From NCBI GenBank assembly GCA_963082975.1, contig OY720345.1:571001-635000 (forward strand): a stretch of 64,000 nucleotides of DNA, written 5' to 3'. The position numbers and the translations under genes were made by a program. This DNA comes from Labia minor. Its lineage: Eukaryota; Arthropoda; Insecta; Dermaptera; Spongiphoridae. Positions 23,371 to 35,252 of this stretch are shown here, in pieces (the first letter of the stretch is position 1; each line of letters begins with the position of its first letter). The notes under the pieces are model-generated. The model worked only from the letters and a program-made list of their open reading frames with translations, searched no databases and was not told where the DNA came from.

Positions 23371-23539
23371 TATTGGGTGTTTCAATTAATTCGTACCGTT
23401 TTCCAAATAGATGGTGTGTCTAGTTCTCTCGGTAAACCTAGTATCATTGAGCATCGTTATTACTATATGTCATTTGGTTGAAGTGTAAATAACATAATTT
23501 TTTACTTAATAAGGTTACGGGGAGTTCTACTTCATTACT

Positions 23540-23665
23540 TTAACATGAAGGAAAGCGTTGCCAAAAGTTATCGAATTTTAGTAGTGAAAGTTTATGGAGA
23601 GCATGCACTATCGGAAATGATTTGCTCGATTTAAAAGTGGTGATTTGGAGAATTTTAAATTTAAT
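23540..23665 (+). pseudogene. Mariner transposase N-terminal relic
   Basis: The plus strand gives MKESVAKSYRILVVKVYGEH and ALSEMICSI, the same N-terminal pattern as the mariner copy at 14880-15575 (ESHQMLVGAYGDHALSEATC). It degenerates downstream. Confidence 0.5.
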
Positions 23666-24587
23666 GGGGAATGGAAAGAACTCAACATTCATCTAAATTT
23701 TAATTTTAATACATGTTAGTTTTTGAAAATCAGTTTTATTATTTCGTCTTGTCTTAAATAAAATATATATAATTAATAAAAATCTGCTAAAGAAAAACTA
23801 TTTATAACATTTGTATAAGTATAATCAATTAATTCTTTTTGATTCATTTAGGGTAATCCAAATTATATATTAAGTCAATTATTTATTAATTTGAGCTCAA
23901 AAGAATATACTTTTGTAAATCCACAAATATTATCATCAAGACTTGTGGAATTAATTCATGGAGTTTTAAAATTTATGAACAAAACTTTCATAGTTTACAA
24001 AAATAAACAAAAGAATTAAAAATCAAGGGGAGAAGGTGGTGAGAAAGAATGAAAGAACCCTGACAGTGAACTTGTAATCTTAAAGGAACGCAGGGAGGGT
24101 GTGGCTTCCAAGGCTAAAGCCTCTACTTAATCGTAAGTTATCAGACGCTTCTGTACAATTTATTTCACAAATCTTATCTATTTTAAGATAGAAAATTTAA
24201 AATTAATTACTCGTACATATTTGGAATATATTTTGACTAAAAAAGATTTCGGTTCAAAACTCTAGTTTCTTAATCGTTTTTTAAATGTTTCCTGTGAAAA
24301 TTATATGATAATATTATATATATATATCATTATTACGATATGGTATATATATAATTTAAATAAATTCTATAATAAAATACTTTTCAAGGTTAATATAATA
24401 TGCTGCTAATATTCACCTTGAATTTATTACTAACATTTATAAATTATAAATTATTTTAATAAAAATATTTCAATATAGTCAAATATTAATAATTTTTTGT
24501 AATTTTCTCCTGATATTAATAATCCATAATAATTTCATACTGTTAATGTTAGGAGAATATTGAATCATCTTGCAATACTAGAAGGGT
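23666..24587. other. A+T-rich intergenic DNA
   Basis: A mildly GC-enriched patch at 24030-24140 has no frame or element I can name. Nothing else is supported. Confidence 0.5.
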
Positions 24588-24740
24588 AATTAGTTCAATT
24601 AAACGCATTTTCGTCGATTTGGATAATACTTTACCAGTGGAACCCACTCCTTCTGCAATTCCAAATAAACTTGTCTTATGAAATTTTTTCTGGCCACTTT
24701 TAGTTTACGAGATAAAAATTATTAAAATAAAGATTTTTTA
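24588..24740 (-). repeat. R-F repeat, inverted relative of 28440-28580
   Basis: The reverse complement shares long stretches with 28440-28580, including ataatactttaccagtgg and tcaattaaacgcattttcg. The two copies are about 4 kb apart in opposite orientation. Confidence 0.65.
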
Positions 24741-24924
24741 AGTTTGACAGATTAGTTATGAACGTCAAGTAATGTTTTATTGACTAATTCACTAATTTTC
24801 GGTTTGGATATAGGAAAATTATTTAATTCATTTTTTAATTTTCATAAATCCAAACCAAACTTATAAAAACCGAAAATTAGCAACGATATGGTATGGTACC
24901 GCGTTTCTATTATATTTTTAATAT

Positions 24925-25435
24925 AAAAAGTAAAAAGTATTTTTAGCATGATGTCTGTCCGTCCGTCCGTCCGTATAGATGTGTACAGCTTGAACGGCTA
25001 AACGGATTTTGATGAAATTTGGTATATTTACTTAATGCATCAGTGGGATGAATGGATCAACTTTTGGTGCAAATCCGGAAACCAGAAGTGGTAGTATTAG
25101 CGATCGACGATAGGAAGGGAAGGGTTATTTTCACACCAAATTTCACATGAGGAGATTTTTTAATATCACCACGAATCATGCACTTTGTATTGGTTTTAAC
25201 CTCGAGAAAAATCATCTTTATTAGTTTTTTCTTAATTTAAAATTATATGACGTCATCCAGCCATTCATGACGTCACATACATATATATTATAAATAAAAT
25301 AAAATTAAAAATATTTATGCTATATGCCTATCTGTTTTTTATTACATTTTATTATATATATTAAAATTGTTTCTGTAGCTGGAAATTAATTTACTTCAAA
25401 CCGTCGGTCGGTTCGGACCTGGCCACAGGTCAACT
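24925..25435 (-). repeat. R-A element, partial copy
   Basis: It retains the terminal block with ccgtcggtcggttcgg, the paired TGACGTCA sites (25248-25255, 25268-25275) and the (CCGT)n tract, but ends at aaaaagtatttttagcatg. The final third of the family consensus is missing. Confidence 0.75.
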
Positions 25436-25444
25436 TATTAATTT

Positions 25445-27165
25445 TTAATTTTTAATAAATTCTCTTTTTTGATATGATATTAATAAAAAATAATATTAAA
25501 TTGTATATAAATTTAAAAATTAGAATATTTGAATTTGTTTAAATTTTAACTTGGTATTAAATTCAGAAAAAAATACTGATATTAATAATTATAAACTATT
25601 CGAATATAATTAGAAACTCTTTCTCTCCTTCTATTTTAAATTTAAAAAAACGGAGTGTTAAGAAATTAAGATGCCTTATGCAACATGAATGGATAAATGA
25701 ATTAGGCTGAAAGAGGAGGCAATTTATAATTTTCTTCTAATTCAGATTAAGGACAAATCGGACAACATTATATCAAATCTCGCTAAGAACATTCAATTTT
25801 TCTGTACACAAATTATTCAGTCTTGGCAAAGCGTGTGACACACAATCAGTTTAAATTGAAATTTATATAAATTAACAAAATAAAAATTTTTATTTGTTTA
25901 AATTTTATTATAATGAATAAAAAAATTATATATATATAGATCACGTGAAAGAGGAGCAAGAAACTTGGGAGACTTGTTGAATGGAGGTCGGACAGAACAC
26001 AGAAAGTGTAATCGAAATCATCCTGCTGCGATTAATAATTTTCCAATCTCCTAGTGCCACAGAATTAGATAAGTTTCTATCAAGGGAGGAAATTAACTAT
26101 GACCTAAAAAAAAAATTAATAAATGAACTTAATAGTAAAAAAAACAAATGAATCAATTAATTTAAACAAATACTATTAATGAATGTATATATTGTTAGTT
26201 TTATATCGTTAATTATGTTAGTTTTATTTTGATAAATTGTCTCAAGTCTCTAACTTTGCAGTTTCTCAAATTTCATTATAATTAAAAATATTCAATAAAA
26301 ATCAAGCAATGAAAATAAAATGATCAAGAAATAGTAACAAATAAATCAATTAATTTAAATTAATACTATTAATGAATGTATATATTGGTAATTTATCTAT
26401 AGTTTTATACCCCGTTCATTTTTATAAATTGTCTCAAGTCTCTATTTTTGCATTTTCTCAAGTTTCATTATAATTAAAAATATTCAATAATAATCTAGCA
26501 ATGAAAATAAAATGTAATGATCAAGAAATATTATACTCTATTTCACTATTCCAACATATACAATACTTACCAACCATAGGCGGAGGAAATATTAGGAGAT
26601 ATCATTGCGGGTTCAGGCCAAATCGACCAACATGGAAAAAAACCGCGAATTCAATATTTCTGTTCAGTAATTATTTGTAGAGTAGTATTAGTAAAGCATA
26701 ACTAAGACAAAATCGATCCGGATAAACTTTTTCAAATTTTGATCTTCAAATTTGTCTTGAAGGTAAGAAATTAGGGAGAAAGTTAGTTATAGACAGACCA
26801 TTTGGGACCAGATGGGAGTAGATTCAGAGTATTTATAGAATAGGAATCTTCCCAGCATTTTTGGGCCAAAGAAAGATGAGGACACCGGGGAATGGCGGAG
26901 ACTGCTTTCGAGGAATTTCATGACCTCTATGCATCTCCAGAAATAGTTAGGAAAAGCGAAAAGGCTGCGAAAAAGGTTGCTAGAATGGGAGAGGAAAAAG
27001 ATATTGGTGGGGATACCGATTGGAAAACGTCCGCTTGGCAGACCAAGGATGCGTGGGTAGGGACGTAAGAGAGATGGGAGAGGGTAGGAGTTGGATGGAT
27101 GTGGCTCAGGATAGGGACACTTGGAGAAATGTGGTTGTTGCGGCCAAGAACTTTCGAGTACCCGA
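25445..27165 (+). mobile_element. Decayed RTE-like / Helitron-interior segment
   Basis: It is collinear with 41755-44440 and, inverted, with 53000-54860. It contains the block ggaggcaatttataattttc near 25716, an RT remnant at 26580-26760 and the retrotransposon C-terminus at 26870-27165. That C-terminus reads RSWMDVAQDRDTWRNVVVAA, KNFRVP in the frame from 27020. It lacks the Helitron 3' end found on related copies. Confidence 0.65.
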
Positions 27166-27705
27166 CTTTAAAAACCCGGGATTCGAGCTTAATTGTTTTT
27201 TATTTATCTATTGACATATACGATAAAGTATCTTTTATCATTGTTTTTTATATTTATAAAAAAGTTGTCTTGTATATTTTTATACTTTTTATGCTTTTTT
27301 ATTAATAAAATGTTTTATTTTGTTTTTTTAGTTAATATTGTATGTTAAATTGACGAAATATAATTACAACCTCAACTTTTAGAAACTAAAGTCGTTATTT
27401 TATATATAGAAAAAATTTACCCTGATAATACCTAAAATATACAAAAAGAATGTTTTTAGCCATAAAAAGGCGGTTATGGCATAAATACTTATTTTTGTCA
27501 AAAGCTACTAACAAAGTATACTATAATATGTTTTATTTTTCGGGAAAATTTAGACATGATGTGTAATTTTAAATGAAAATTATGATTAAAAATTTTCGTT
27601 TGAACATTACATTTTAACATCATTGTTGATGTTTTGTGTTGAGGTTTTACCCGGGTTTTTTAGATTTTCAAAACCCGAAACCCGGGTTTTCGAAAGCCCG
27701 GAAAT
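27157..27705. mobile_element. Candidate MITE with CCCGGG-containing inverted ends
   Basis: The left end cgactttaaaaacccgggat and the reverse complement of the right end, gggctttcgaaaacccgggt, match over about 27 bases. The interior is A+T-rich with no coding frame of note. It lies directly after the RTE tail. The target duplication was not resolved. Confidence 0.45.
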
Positions 27706-27815
27706 TGTCCAAACTCTAATTATTTCCTATGAAAAACAATGATAATACTTTTATAAATGTAAGTATATTTATTTATAGTAAAATGATAGATAATTTTTGT
27801 TACAAGTTGACTTAC

Positions 27816-27875
27816 GCGAGCAGTGCTCGGGATGGCGCAGTAGGATACGTTCATTTGGAGCGAGCACTGCTCAGG
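27816..27875. repeat. Hairpin with GCGAGCAGTGCTCG arms
   Basis: The arms gcgagcagtgctcggg (27816-27831) and gagcgagcactgctcagg (27858-27875) are inverted around a 26-base spacer. Each arm is itself nearly palindromic. It is GC-rich in an A+T-rich setting. The function is unknown, probably a transposon terminus. Confidence 0.55.
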
Positions 27876-27954
27876 ATAAGGCATTAACCGGTTAATAACT
27901 GTGCAAATTAGGGAATATTTGTAAAATTAACTTTTAAAATAGGTTAAAAATTTA

Positions 27955-28310
27955 ACTTTGAAACAACCATCAGATACTCGATGGGAAAGTGGGAATTCGG
28001 CCCTTACGATATCAATTTGGAGAAGTTTACGATGCACTTTTTGATATTGTAAATAATGAAAATTTTAATAAAGAAATCCAACTTGAAGCACGAGTATTAT
28101 GTTTAAAAATAAAAGACTACAAATTTCGAACGTAGTTTTTCTAAATTGAAATTGAATAAAACTTACTTAAGAACAAATATGTCCCAAGAAAGGCTAAATA
28201 ATTTGGCGTTAATTAGCATTGAGAATGATGTATGTGCAGAATTGGATGTTAAAACCAATATATCCAATTTTTTATGTACTAAATCCAGATTTATTAAATA
28301 GTAATTAAAA
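27955..28310 (+). pseudogene. hAT-type transposase C-terminal relic
   Basis: Fragments across frameshifts read KQPSDTRWESG, YQFGEVYDALFDIVNNENFN, then KTYLRTNMSQERLNNLALIS and IENDV. The last matches the hAT C-terminal dimerisation segment (TYLRSTMSQERLNGLAxLSI). The motif gagggcgctagg just downstream is typical of such element ends. Confidence 0.7.
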
Positions 28311-28439
28311 AATTAATGTAATTTTATATATAATTTTAATGTTAAGAAACTGTTAAAAAAGTTTTAAAATAATAGAGGGCGCTAGGATAAAAATTGCCTG
28401 TGGGCGCTGAGGACCCTGTAAATATGTAGAATATCAATG

Positions 28440-28580
28440 GATTTATATGCAAATTTTAATCATTTTTATCTCGTAAATTAGAAAAGGCCCGAAAAAATTT
28501 CATAAGAAAGGTTTATTTGGAATTGCAAAAGGAACCCACTGGTAAAGTATTGTCCAAATCCACAAAAATGCGTTTAATTG
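28440..28580 (+). repeat. R-F repeat copy
   Basis: This is the inverted partner of 24588-24740, with shared ccactggtaaagtattgtcc and aatgcgtttaattgaa text. Confidence 0.65.
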
Positions 28581-28641
28581 AATAAATACCAAATAATAAT
28601 AATGGTTTTGGAGAAAACCAATAATACTACTACAATCTTAC

Positions 28642-28911
28642 CAGCGGTTGCCAAAGTGGTGGTCCGCGAGAAAATTTCGCTGGTCCGCAGGAAAATGTGG
28701 AATATACTTTTACTAACCATGTTAAGTTATGTTTTAAGATGCATTAAAACATGATTCAATTCATAACAATACGTGATAAGTTATAAAAACTCAATGTTTA
28801 TGTGATATTGGATCACAATTTTTATTTTGTATTAAATTCTATTAGTGGTCCGCGGAATTTAAATTATGAATTAACTGGACCCTCTGAGGTCAAAAAGTTT
28901 GGCGACCGCTG
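28642..28911. mobile_element. hAT MITE, 270 bases
   Basis: The inverted ends are cagcggttgccaaag and (reverse complement) cagcggtcgccaaac. The flanking duplication atcttac lies at 28635-28641 and 28912-28918. ggtccgcg motifs inside each end are typical. There is no coding capacity. Confidence 0.85.
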
Positions 28912-28918
28912 ATCTTAC

Positions 28919-30029
28919 GATTTAATTGAATAAGTTTCTGTAACATCTTTAAATTAAATATGAATAGGATTAAAATACACCATATAATTATTTATAACTC
29001 AGAACAATGAAAATAATTAGGAAATGTTGCGCGCCCAGGTAGACCAACGAATAATAAATAGCTGATTTCTTATGATTCCCGAAATGAGCAGGCGCTTCAA
29101 TGACAAATAAAATACGTTTATTTTTTTTTTATTTTTGATTACTAACTATACATATAGTATTGCATTGCAAGAGGATTCAATATTCTAATAACATTAACAT
29201 TATGAAAGAAATGGATTATTAATATAATATCAGGAGAAAAATACAAAAAGTGTAAAAATAGGGTTTTAGGTAAGTGATACTTCAGAATTGTTTCAGTAAA
29301 TATATGTAGATATGTAGAGAGAGATTATGAATCTTACAAATGCTTATTGATTGTTTATTATTATTATGAATAAAAATAAAAATATGTAGACATAGGATAT
29401 CGTCACTTTTCTTTTAAATATCTTCATTATAATTGATAATTTTTTAAGATAGTGGATTATTTATTTATTTATTTTGTTAATTATTGTGATTTATGGAAAA
29501 CTGGTTTTGGACCCTCCAACCGCTGTACATATTTTCTTCACTTCTCCAATCAGGCATCTGATATGTTGAGTTTCGAATTACCTCCTCCCAATTTCTTTAT
29601 TCATCATCTAGACTCTAGACTAAAAAAATAATTTGATAATAGTAATTCATCTTTTTAACTACATAGAATTATCTAATTAATATTTTTATCAGGTTTTAGT
29701 CTGGTTTCAATTATAAAATTAATTGTTTTTAAAAATTTATTATTTATTTAAAAAATATTCCCCTTATCGAACAAAACATGGATCCAATGAAATATCGAAC
29801 GAGTACACGAACGAAGAAAAGAATTAAAATCAAACTTGGATGTAATCTCTTATGAATAAATTGGAACTTATTTCTATAATTGTACATGATTATTATTATA
29901 TTGATTAAAATTCGCTAAAATAATAATTAATAAAATTGACATATTGTTAAAATGGAGGAGAAGAAAAGGAAGTTTGGATTATTTAAAAAAACATATCACT
30001 AATTAATTGTAAGAGGAACATGGATTGTA
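28919..30029. other. A+T-rich intergenic DNA
   Basis: A small GC-richer patch lies at 29030-29100 (gttgcgcgcccaggt) without a frame or element. Nothing else is supported. Confidence 0.5.
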
Positions 30030-30210
30030 TCTTGTGATCTTTATTATCTGAAGTTAAATGAAAGTGAAGAGAAGAGAAAAATTGCTGTCCACCTGGGTGA
30101 AGAGAAACCACGCGCCGATAAAACCGCGACTCAGCGTGTCGAACAAGACACGCATTCTGGAACAGACATCAAATGACGAATTTTAATAAGGATAACCTTT
30201 TCCAATTAGT
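30030..30210. promoter_or_regulatory. Repeat-free GC-elevated island, candidate regulatory DNA
   Basis: It contains a perfect 7-base inverted repeat gcgtgtc-gaacaa-gacacgc (30135-30154), gactcagc (AP-1-like), aaaccacg (Runt-like) and ccacctgg (E-box/Snail-like). A short minus-strand frame exists but has no recognisable content. Confidence 0.3.
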
Positions 30211-30504
30211 ATACTAAACATAGGAGTCAAAAATCACACATCAATCTAATAACAAGTTAGCGATATTAATCATCAACCAGGGAAATGAATATTAAAAAAA
30301 AATCTGTTTATTAATTAATTAAGAGTAAGAATATAATTATTTGAATTTATTATGAAATATAAAAAAACAAAAACAAAAAAATATATATTTTTAATTAACA
30401 TTAATTTATTTAATTGATCTTTTTCAATTTTTTATCTTTTGAAAACATTTAACATTTACAGTTCCTTGAATAAAATCTCTTTAGATTTCAGACGGTACTG
30501 TCCA

Positions 30505-30662
30505 TAGTTTGAAGACGGACAGACATCATGCTTAAAAATACCTTTATTTCTGTTAACAAATTGCATGATTCGTGAAGATATGTAAAAAATCTCCTCATGT
30601 GAAATTTGGTGTGAAAACAATACCTTCCCTTAGTATCGTCGACCGGTAAAAACAAAATGCAA
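30505..30662 (+). repeat. R-A element, 3' fragment
   Basis: It carries the block acggacagacatcatgct through gtatcgtcgaccggtaaaaa, the terminal third of R-A. Confidence 0.75.
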
Positions 30663-31059
30663 CGCAAGGCATAGATTAAACAAAATAACATAATTTATAA
30701 AATAAATAAATAATTTTTTTAAAATATTTCTTTGTTTTAATTGAAATACAATAACATATCTTAGTTATCAGGATTATTAAATAATTATTTTGGGCTAAAT
30801 CTTGAAATCTTGAGAATGAGTGACTTGAAGACAAGTTGGCTGGCTGGTTGGCCTTGCGATTGGTGCAACACAACATTCTTTGAATAACAATTAACAAAAT
30901 TACGTTGAAGGCATTTTTTTTTTCACAATAAACCTTTTAACTTACTTAATAAATATGAATCCCAATTTAATTTAAAGAATTGTGCAGCTACACAGGGGGC
31001 TTTACTCACTGAACGCCTGAAGTGATACATCGTTTTGGTTTTATAGTCTGTATGTAATA
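30663..31059. other. A+T-rich intergenic DNA
   Basis: Open frames here are short and unstructured. Nothing is supported. Confidence 0.5.
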
Positions 31060-31335
31060 GAATTTAATTTACCATATTTGATAAAATCGGGACAATCCCG
31101 GAAAACCGGGACGTTTGGTTACCCTACCGATGCCATGGGTACAGAATCTGTTACACTTTCTTGTTTTTGGAAATAGTAGTAGGATTCTTTCGGTAACAAG
31201 AAAGTGCAAAAAAGATTCTGCCCCCAAGTACAGTAGAGTAACTAAATGGGGCCGCTCACCCTTGGCTCCTCAAGCCCTTGGCGCCCTAGAAGTCCCAAAA
31301 AATAGCACAGGCATGAGGGTTTATATTAGACTCTT
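31060..31335. repeat. Decayed DNA-transposon terminus (hAT-like)
   Basis: It contains gggacaatcccggaaaaccg and gggacgtttggttacccta text, then an inverted pair cagaatctgttacactttct / aagaaagtgcaaaaaagattctg, then ggggccgctcaccc and cttggcgcccta. These resemble termini of hAT-group elements. The borders are not resolved. Confidence 0.35.
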
Positions 31336-31854
31336 TCGGCAGGTTGTGTGTACAAAAATTAATTGGTTTTTGCTTTTAAAATTAAATTTCAACTTAATTC
31401 CATTATTTAAAATGAATTTATTACATAGCATATTAGAAATAAATATATAAGCTTTGTGTTTAAGATTTATTTTACAATGTATAATTTAATATTAGTTAAT
31501 TTTAATTTTTCGATAAGTTTTAATAATTTTTTTTAAATAAAAAACAAAGTTGCAAAACTCACCCGGGTATGCAACTTTGTTGACTTTTTATTATGTGTGT
31601 GATATAATTTTATAATAAAAAAATTCCATTTTTCTTTTTAGATTTAGATAATAACATTGAAATAATGTCTCGGAGAACAGAGAAGTAAAATAAATTATGA
31701 ATTTATTAATATCTCAAACAATATGAAAAAGGTTTTACAGTACAAAGAAATAAACATATGTACAACCGAAGATACCAGATGGTATATGGAATGGAGCACA
31801 AAAGATCGAAGTTGTATAGGAATATATATCATTGGGTATTAATTAATTGAATTT
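31336..31854. other. A+T-rich intergenic DNA
   Basis: No exon or element is recognised. Confidence 0.5.
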
Positions 31855-32585
31855 AGGGCAATTGCAATTATAGATAGCGTAGAAAAATTAATTGAAGCAG
31901 GAAAAGAGGTGGGACTGGAAATTAATAATGCTAAGACAAAGTATTTAGTAACAGAGAGGTACAGTGTGTATTAACACACAAAATCTTAACATACAACAGA
32001 TAGAAATTGAAAATGTATAAAAAATGAAATACTTAGGATCGGTAATCACGAGAAGAATTTAAAGCGATGTTGCAATCCAGTTATCATGCAGCAAAGGGGC
32101 TTATTGCGTCAAAATTATTATCAAAGGAGATAAAAATTAAAGTATATAAAACAATTATTTTCTCGGTTGTATTATAGGCGTGTGAGGCATGGTCTATGAC
32201 CTTAGGAGACGAGAGTAGATTTAGAGTATTTGAGAATAGGATTCTGCGAAGCATTCATTTATGGGCCAAAGAAAGATGGCGAAGATTGCATAACGAGGAA
32301 TTGCATGGCCTCTATGCATTTCCAGATATAGTTAGAATTATAAAATCGAGAAGGCTGCGGTGGGCAGGACACGTGGCTTGAATGGGAGAAGATAGAATGG
32401 TGAAAAATATATTTGGAGGGAGACCGAATGGGAAACGTCTACTTGGAAGACCAAGGTCACGGTGGGCGGATAATGTGGGAAAGGAGGTGAGAGAGGAGGG
32501 ACTGGAAGGTTGTGGCTCAGAATAGGAATACTTGGAGGGGAGTGGTTGCTGCGGCCAAGAAAAAGCCACAGAGATAGATAGATAG
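31855..32585 (+). pseudogene. RTE-like element, C-terminal half
   Basis: Frames give EKLIEAGKEVGLEINNAKTK, then EAWSMTLGDESRFRVFENRI, then IKSRRLRWAGHVA, GRPNGKRLLGRPRS and WADNVGKEVREE. These are the post-RT regions typical of RTE-type and related non-LTR elements. It ends in a (GATA)n tail at 32574-32589. Several frameshifts make it non-functional. Confidence 0.75.
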
Positions 32586-32849
32586 ATAATTGCATTTTAG
32601 ATCAATGAAAGAAATTTTGAAAGACAAAGTTGTTCTTGCCTGCCGCCGTTTCGCGAGGCCACATAACTGATAAAATTGCTGAGATTGTTTCCGAATTGTT
32701 CACAAATTTTGTGAAGCTTTTCGGAATAAGGGGTGACACAAATTTTCAAGAAAACGAAATTAAGTAAATAAGTAAAAATAAAATTTATATTTCATTCAGT
32801 TTTTTTAAAGTAATATAAAAAATAAAAATATTGGCAAGAGGCAAATTTC

Positions 32850-33003
32850 AATATGGATGACGTCATTTGGGAAAAAACTAATGAAGATGATTTTTCTCCA
32901 GTGAAACCAATATAGATCGATTTGTCTTTATAAATATTATCTATAGTGAGAATTTCAATAAAATCCTTCGAGCGGTTAATTAATAAATTAATTCAAAAAA
33001 TAT

Positions 33004-33046
<43 letters not shown>

Positions 33047-33070
33047 TTTTGCTAGTATAATAAGATAAGA
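32850..33070 (+). repeat. R-A/R-C chimeric repeat fragment with (TA)n
   Basis: A single TGACGTCA and the gatgatttttctc block resemble R-A. The following tttgtctttataaatattat text is R-C as at 1-86. A (TA)n tract at 33010-33042 precedes tacaatttttgctagtataa. Confidence 0.55.
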
Positions 33071-33449
33071 TTATAGATACTTATTATAAAATTTTTATTT
33101 TGAGAATTATTAAAGGATTATTTCTTTAAAGAGTATCATCAATTAAATATTTTAGTTTTTGAGTGGGTGCATAATAAAAGATAATTTAATTTTATTAATT
33201 TTTTAAATAATTGAACATATAAATTTTAATAAAAATTTTGTCTTCTTTGTCTTAACATTCCAATTCATAAATATAGAATATAAATTGTGCATTGATTTAA
33301 TTTCTTATATAATCCAATTTTCACAATTGAACTTTGATCAATATAACCAAACATTTTAAATGAATATATTGAAACTGCTGTTGATATAATTAGTAATTTT
33401 ATAAAAATAGTTCATCTTAATCGAATTGTACGAAAAATCAACGGTTTGT
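33071..33449. other. A+T-rich intergenic DNA
   Basis: Nothing is recognised. Confidence 0.5.
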
Positions 33450-33720
33450 GGTATATAGTAGTATGTACTACTACTATTGGACAAAACAAATGTCAAGGAC
33501 TCCAACACCGTCTCCTTGATGTCGACGGCTGGCCACTTGGAGGCTCAGGGGTCTCCGCCCCCGTCAAAGTAGATCTCCTCGGAAAACATTATTAAATGTC
33601 ACCTGAGAGTGACGGAAAATTCGTGAGAGGTCAGAGGGTTTGACACCTAGCTGTTAACCAATAAAAAAATTCAACCAAAATCTGACATTAAGAGCGGGTG
33701 GGGAATTTGGGAGGATAACG
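33450..33720. promoter_or_regulatory. Repeat-free GC-elevated island, candidate regulatory DNA or exon
   Basis: This is one of the most GC-rich stretches in the window (for example ctcaggggtctccgccccc). It includes gtcacctgagagtgac, an inverted repeat, and tttgacacct (T-box-like). A minus-strand frame of about 37 codons is open across it but starts after a TAA and has no recognisable domain. Confidence 0.3.
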
Positions 33721-34361
33721 GTTGTTTCACTTCACTAATGATTTTGGTCATTTTTGCTTAATCAATAAAATTTTATCGTATTAGGATATGTTCTGACATG
33801 ATGTGGAATTTATCATCATAAAAAAGAAATATTTACATATAAAATGTAATAATTTCTAATATTTTTTTTAAACATATTTATAAAATAGATAAATTTATAG
33901 ATAAAGTTATTGTTTATATATTATCTCTTATAAGTAATTTAAAATAAAAATTTGTTGAAGAAAACTATAAATTGGAATAATATGAAATTTTAGAAATTAT
34001 AAATTTTTTTTTTCTTCTTTAAAAGAGATATTTATTTTTTTGAATCGTAATCAAGAAAAGATTAAAAAAATAAAATTTTACATTGATTGAGAAAATCTCA
34101 CCAGTTTGTTTACTATTTGTCTCTCTAATGATGCCAGATGCCAATCTTAGGGCCCAGATTAATGAAAAATTTGAGGGAAAATATGTGACTAAAAAGAACA
34201 AAAATATGTAATATAAATATAAAAAAAAATTTTATAAAATAACGTTTTTTCTCATGAAGTAAAAAGAATAAAATAATTTTTCTAAAAGCCTGACAAAGTT
34301 TAGGGATGAATTGGTTCATATACAACGAAAAACGTTTAACGCATTGAGTTTTATTTATTTA
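33721..34361. other. A+T-rich intergenic DNA
   Basis: Nothing is recognised. Confidence 0.5.
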
Positions 34362-34363
34362 TA

Positions 34364-35250
34364 CAGTGATGCCTCGCATAACGAACGCCTCGCACAGCGA
34401 ACGCTGCACACAACGAACCATAATGAACAAAATTTCATGATTCATACAACGAACTTCGTTTCACACAACGAACTCGCCCGAGCTTCCACGATCGCTGCCG
34501 TTGTATTGCATCCCCTTGTGCAGGCACTGCAGGCAGTCATTATAGTCACTGCACTTAACTTAAACACGTATCGCGGCAATCGTTCTTCATTACCATATTC
34601 AATTATCATTATTATTCAATATTTTTTTTATATCATGGCTTCTAAAAAAGCAGGAAGGTGATTTCTGTTGAAATAAAACACGAAATAATTAGAAGGAGTG
34701 AATCTGGGGTAAAACAGTGTGACCTTGTCAAAGAGTTTGGCCTCAGCAAGACCACTATTTACACCATTTTGACAAATAAGGATGCAATCAAATCAGCCAA
34801 AGTAGCCAAAGGAGTATCAAAATTATTTCATGAAAAACATAGGTCTTCAATCCACGAGGAAATGGAGAGGCTATTAGCGATTTGGATTAAGAACAGGCAG
34901 GTGAAAGGTGACGTAACAACCCAAGATATTATCTGTCACAAAGCCAAAGAATTTATGACGATCTAAAGAAAAACGTCCCTGGAAGTAGCAGCAATCAAGA
35001 TAATGAAGAAGAATTCAAAGCCAGCAGGGATGGTTTTTTAGATTTAATTATGTTTCTAAATATGTATCTAAATAAAAATAGTAACAAAAATTTTATCTTT
35101 TATTATGTCATCTTAGCATATTTTATGCTACAGAACGAATTATTTTTTTTAACATGTATTGTTATGGGAAAACGCGTTTCACATAACGAACTTTTCGCAT
35201 AACGAACTTGCTCTTGGAACGAATTAAGTTCGTTGTGTGAGGCACCACTG
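34364..35250 (+). mobile_element. Tigger/pogo-family DNA transposon, internally deleted
   Basis: The inverted ends are cagtgatgcctcgcataacg and (reverse complement) cagtggtgcctcacacaacg. TA duplications flank it at 34362-34363 and 35251-35252. Both ends carry repeated (a)acgaac subterminal motifs. The interior holds only the 5' part of the transposase gene. At 887 bases it is well short of a full Tigger. Confidence 0.9.
34635..35040 (+). pseudogene. Tigger transposase, N-terminal part, frameshifted
   Basis: ATG at 34635 opens MASKKAGR, then a frameshift leads into ISVEIKHEIIRRSESGVKQC, DLVKEFGLSKTTIYTIL (the Psq-type helix-turn-helix) and LLAIWIKNRQVKGDVTTQDI (start of the CENP-B-type DNA-binding domain). 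A second frameshift near 34962 leads to YDDLKKNVPGSSSNQDNEEE. The DDE catalytic domain is missing. Confidence 0.85.
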
Positions 35251-35252
35251 TA

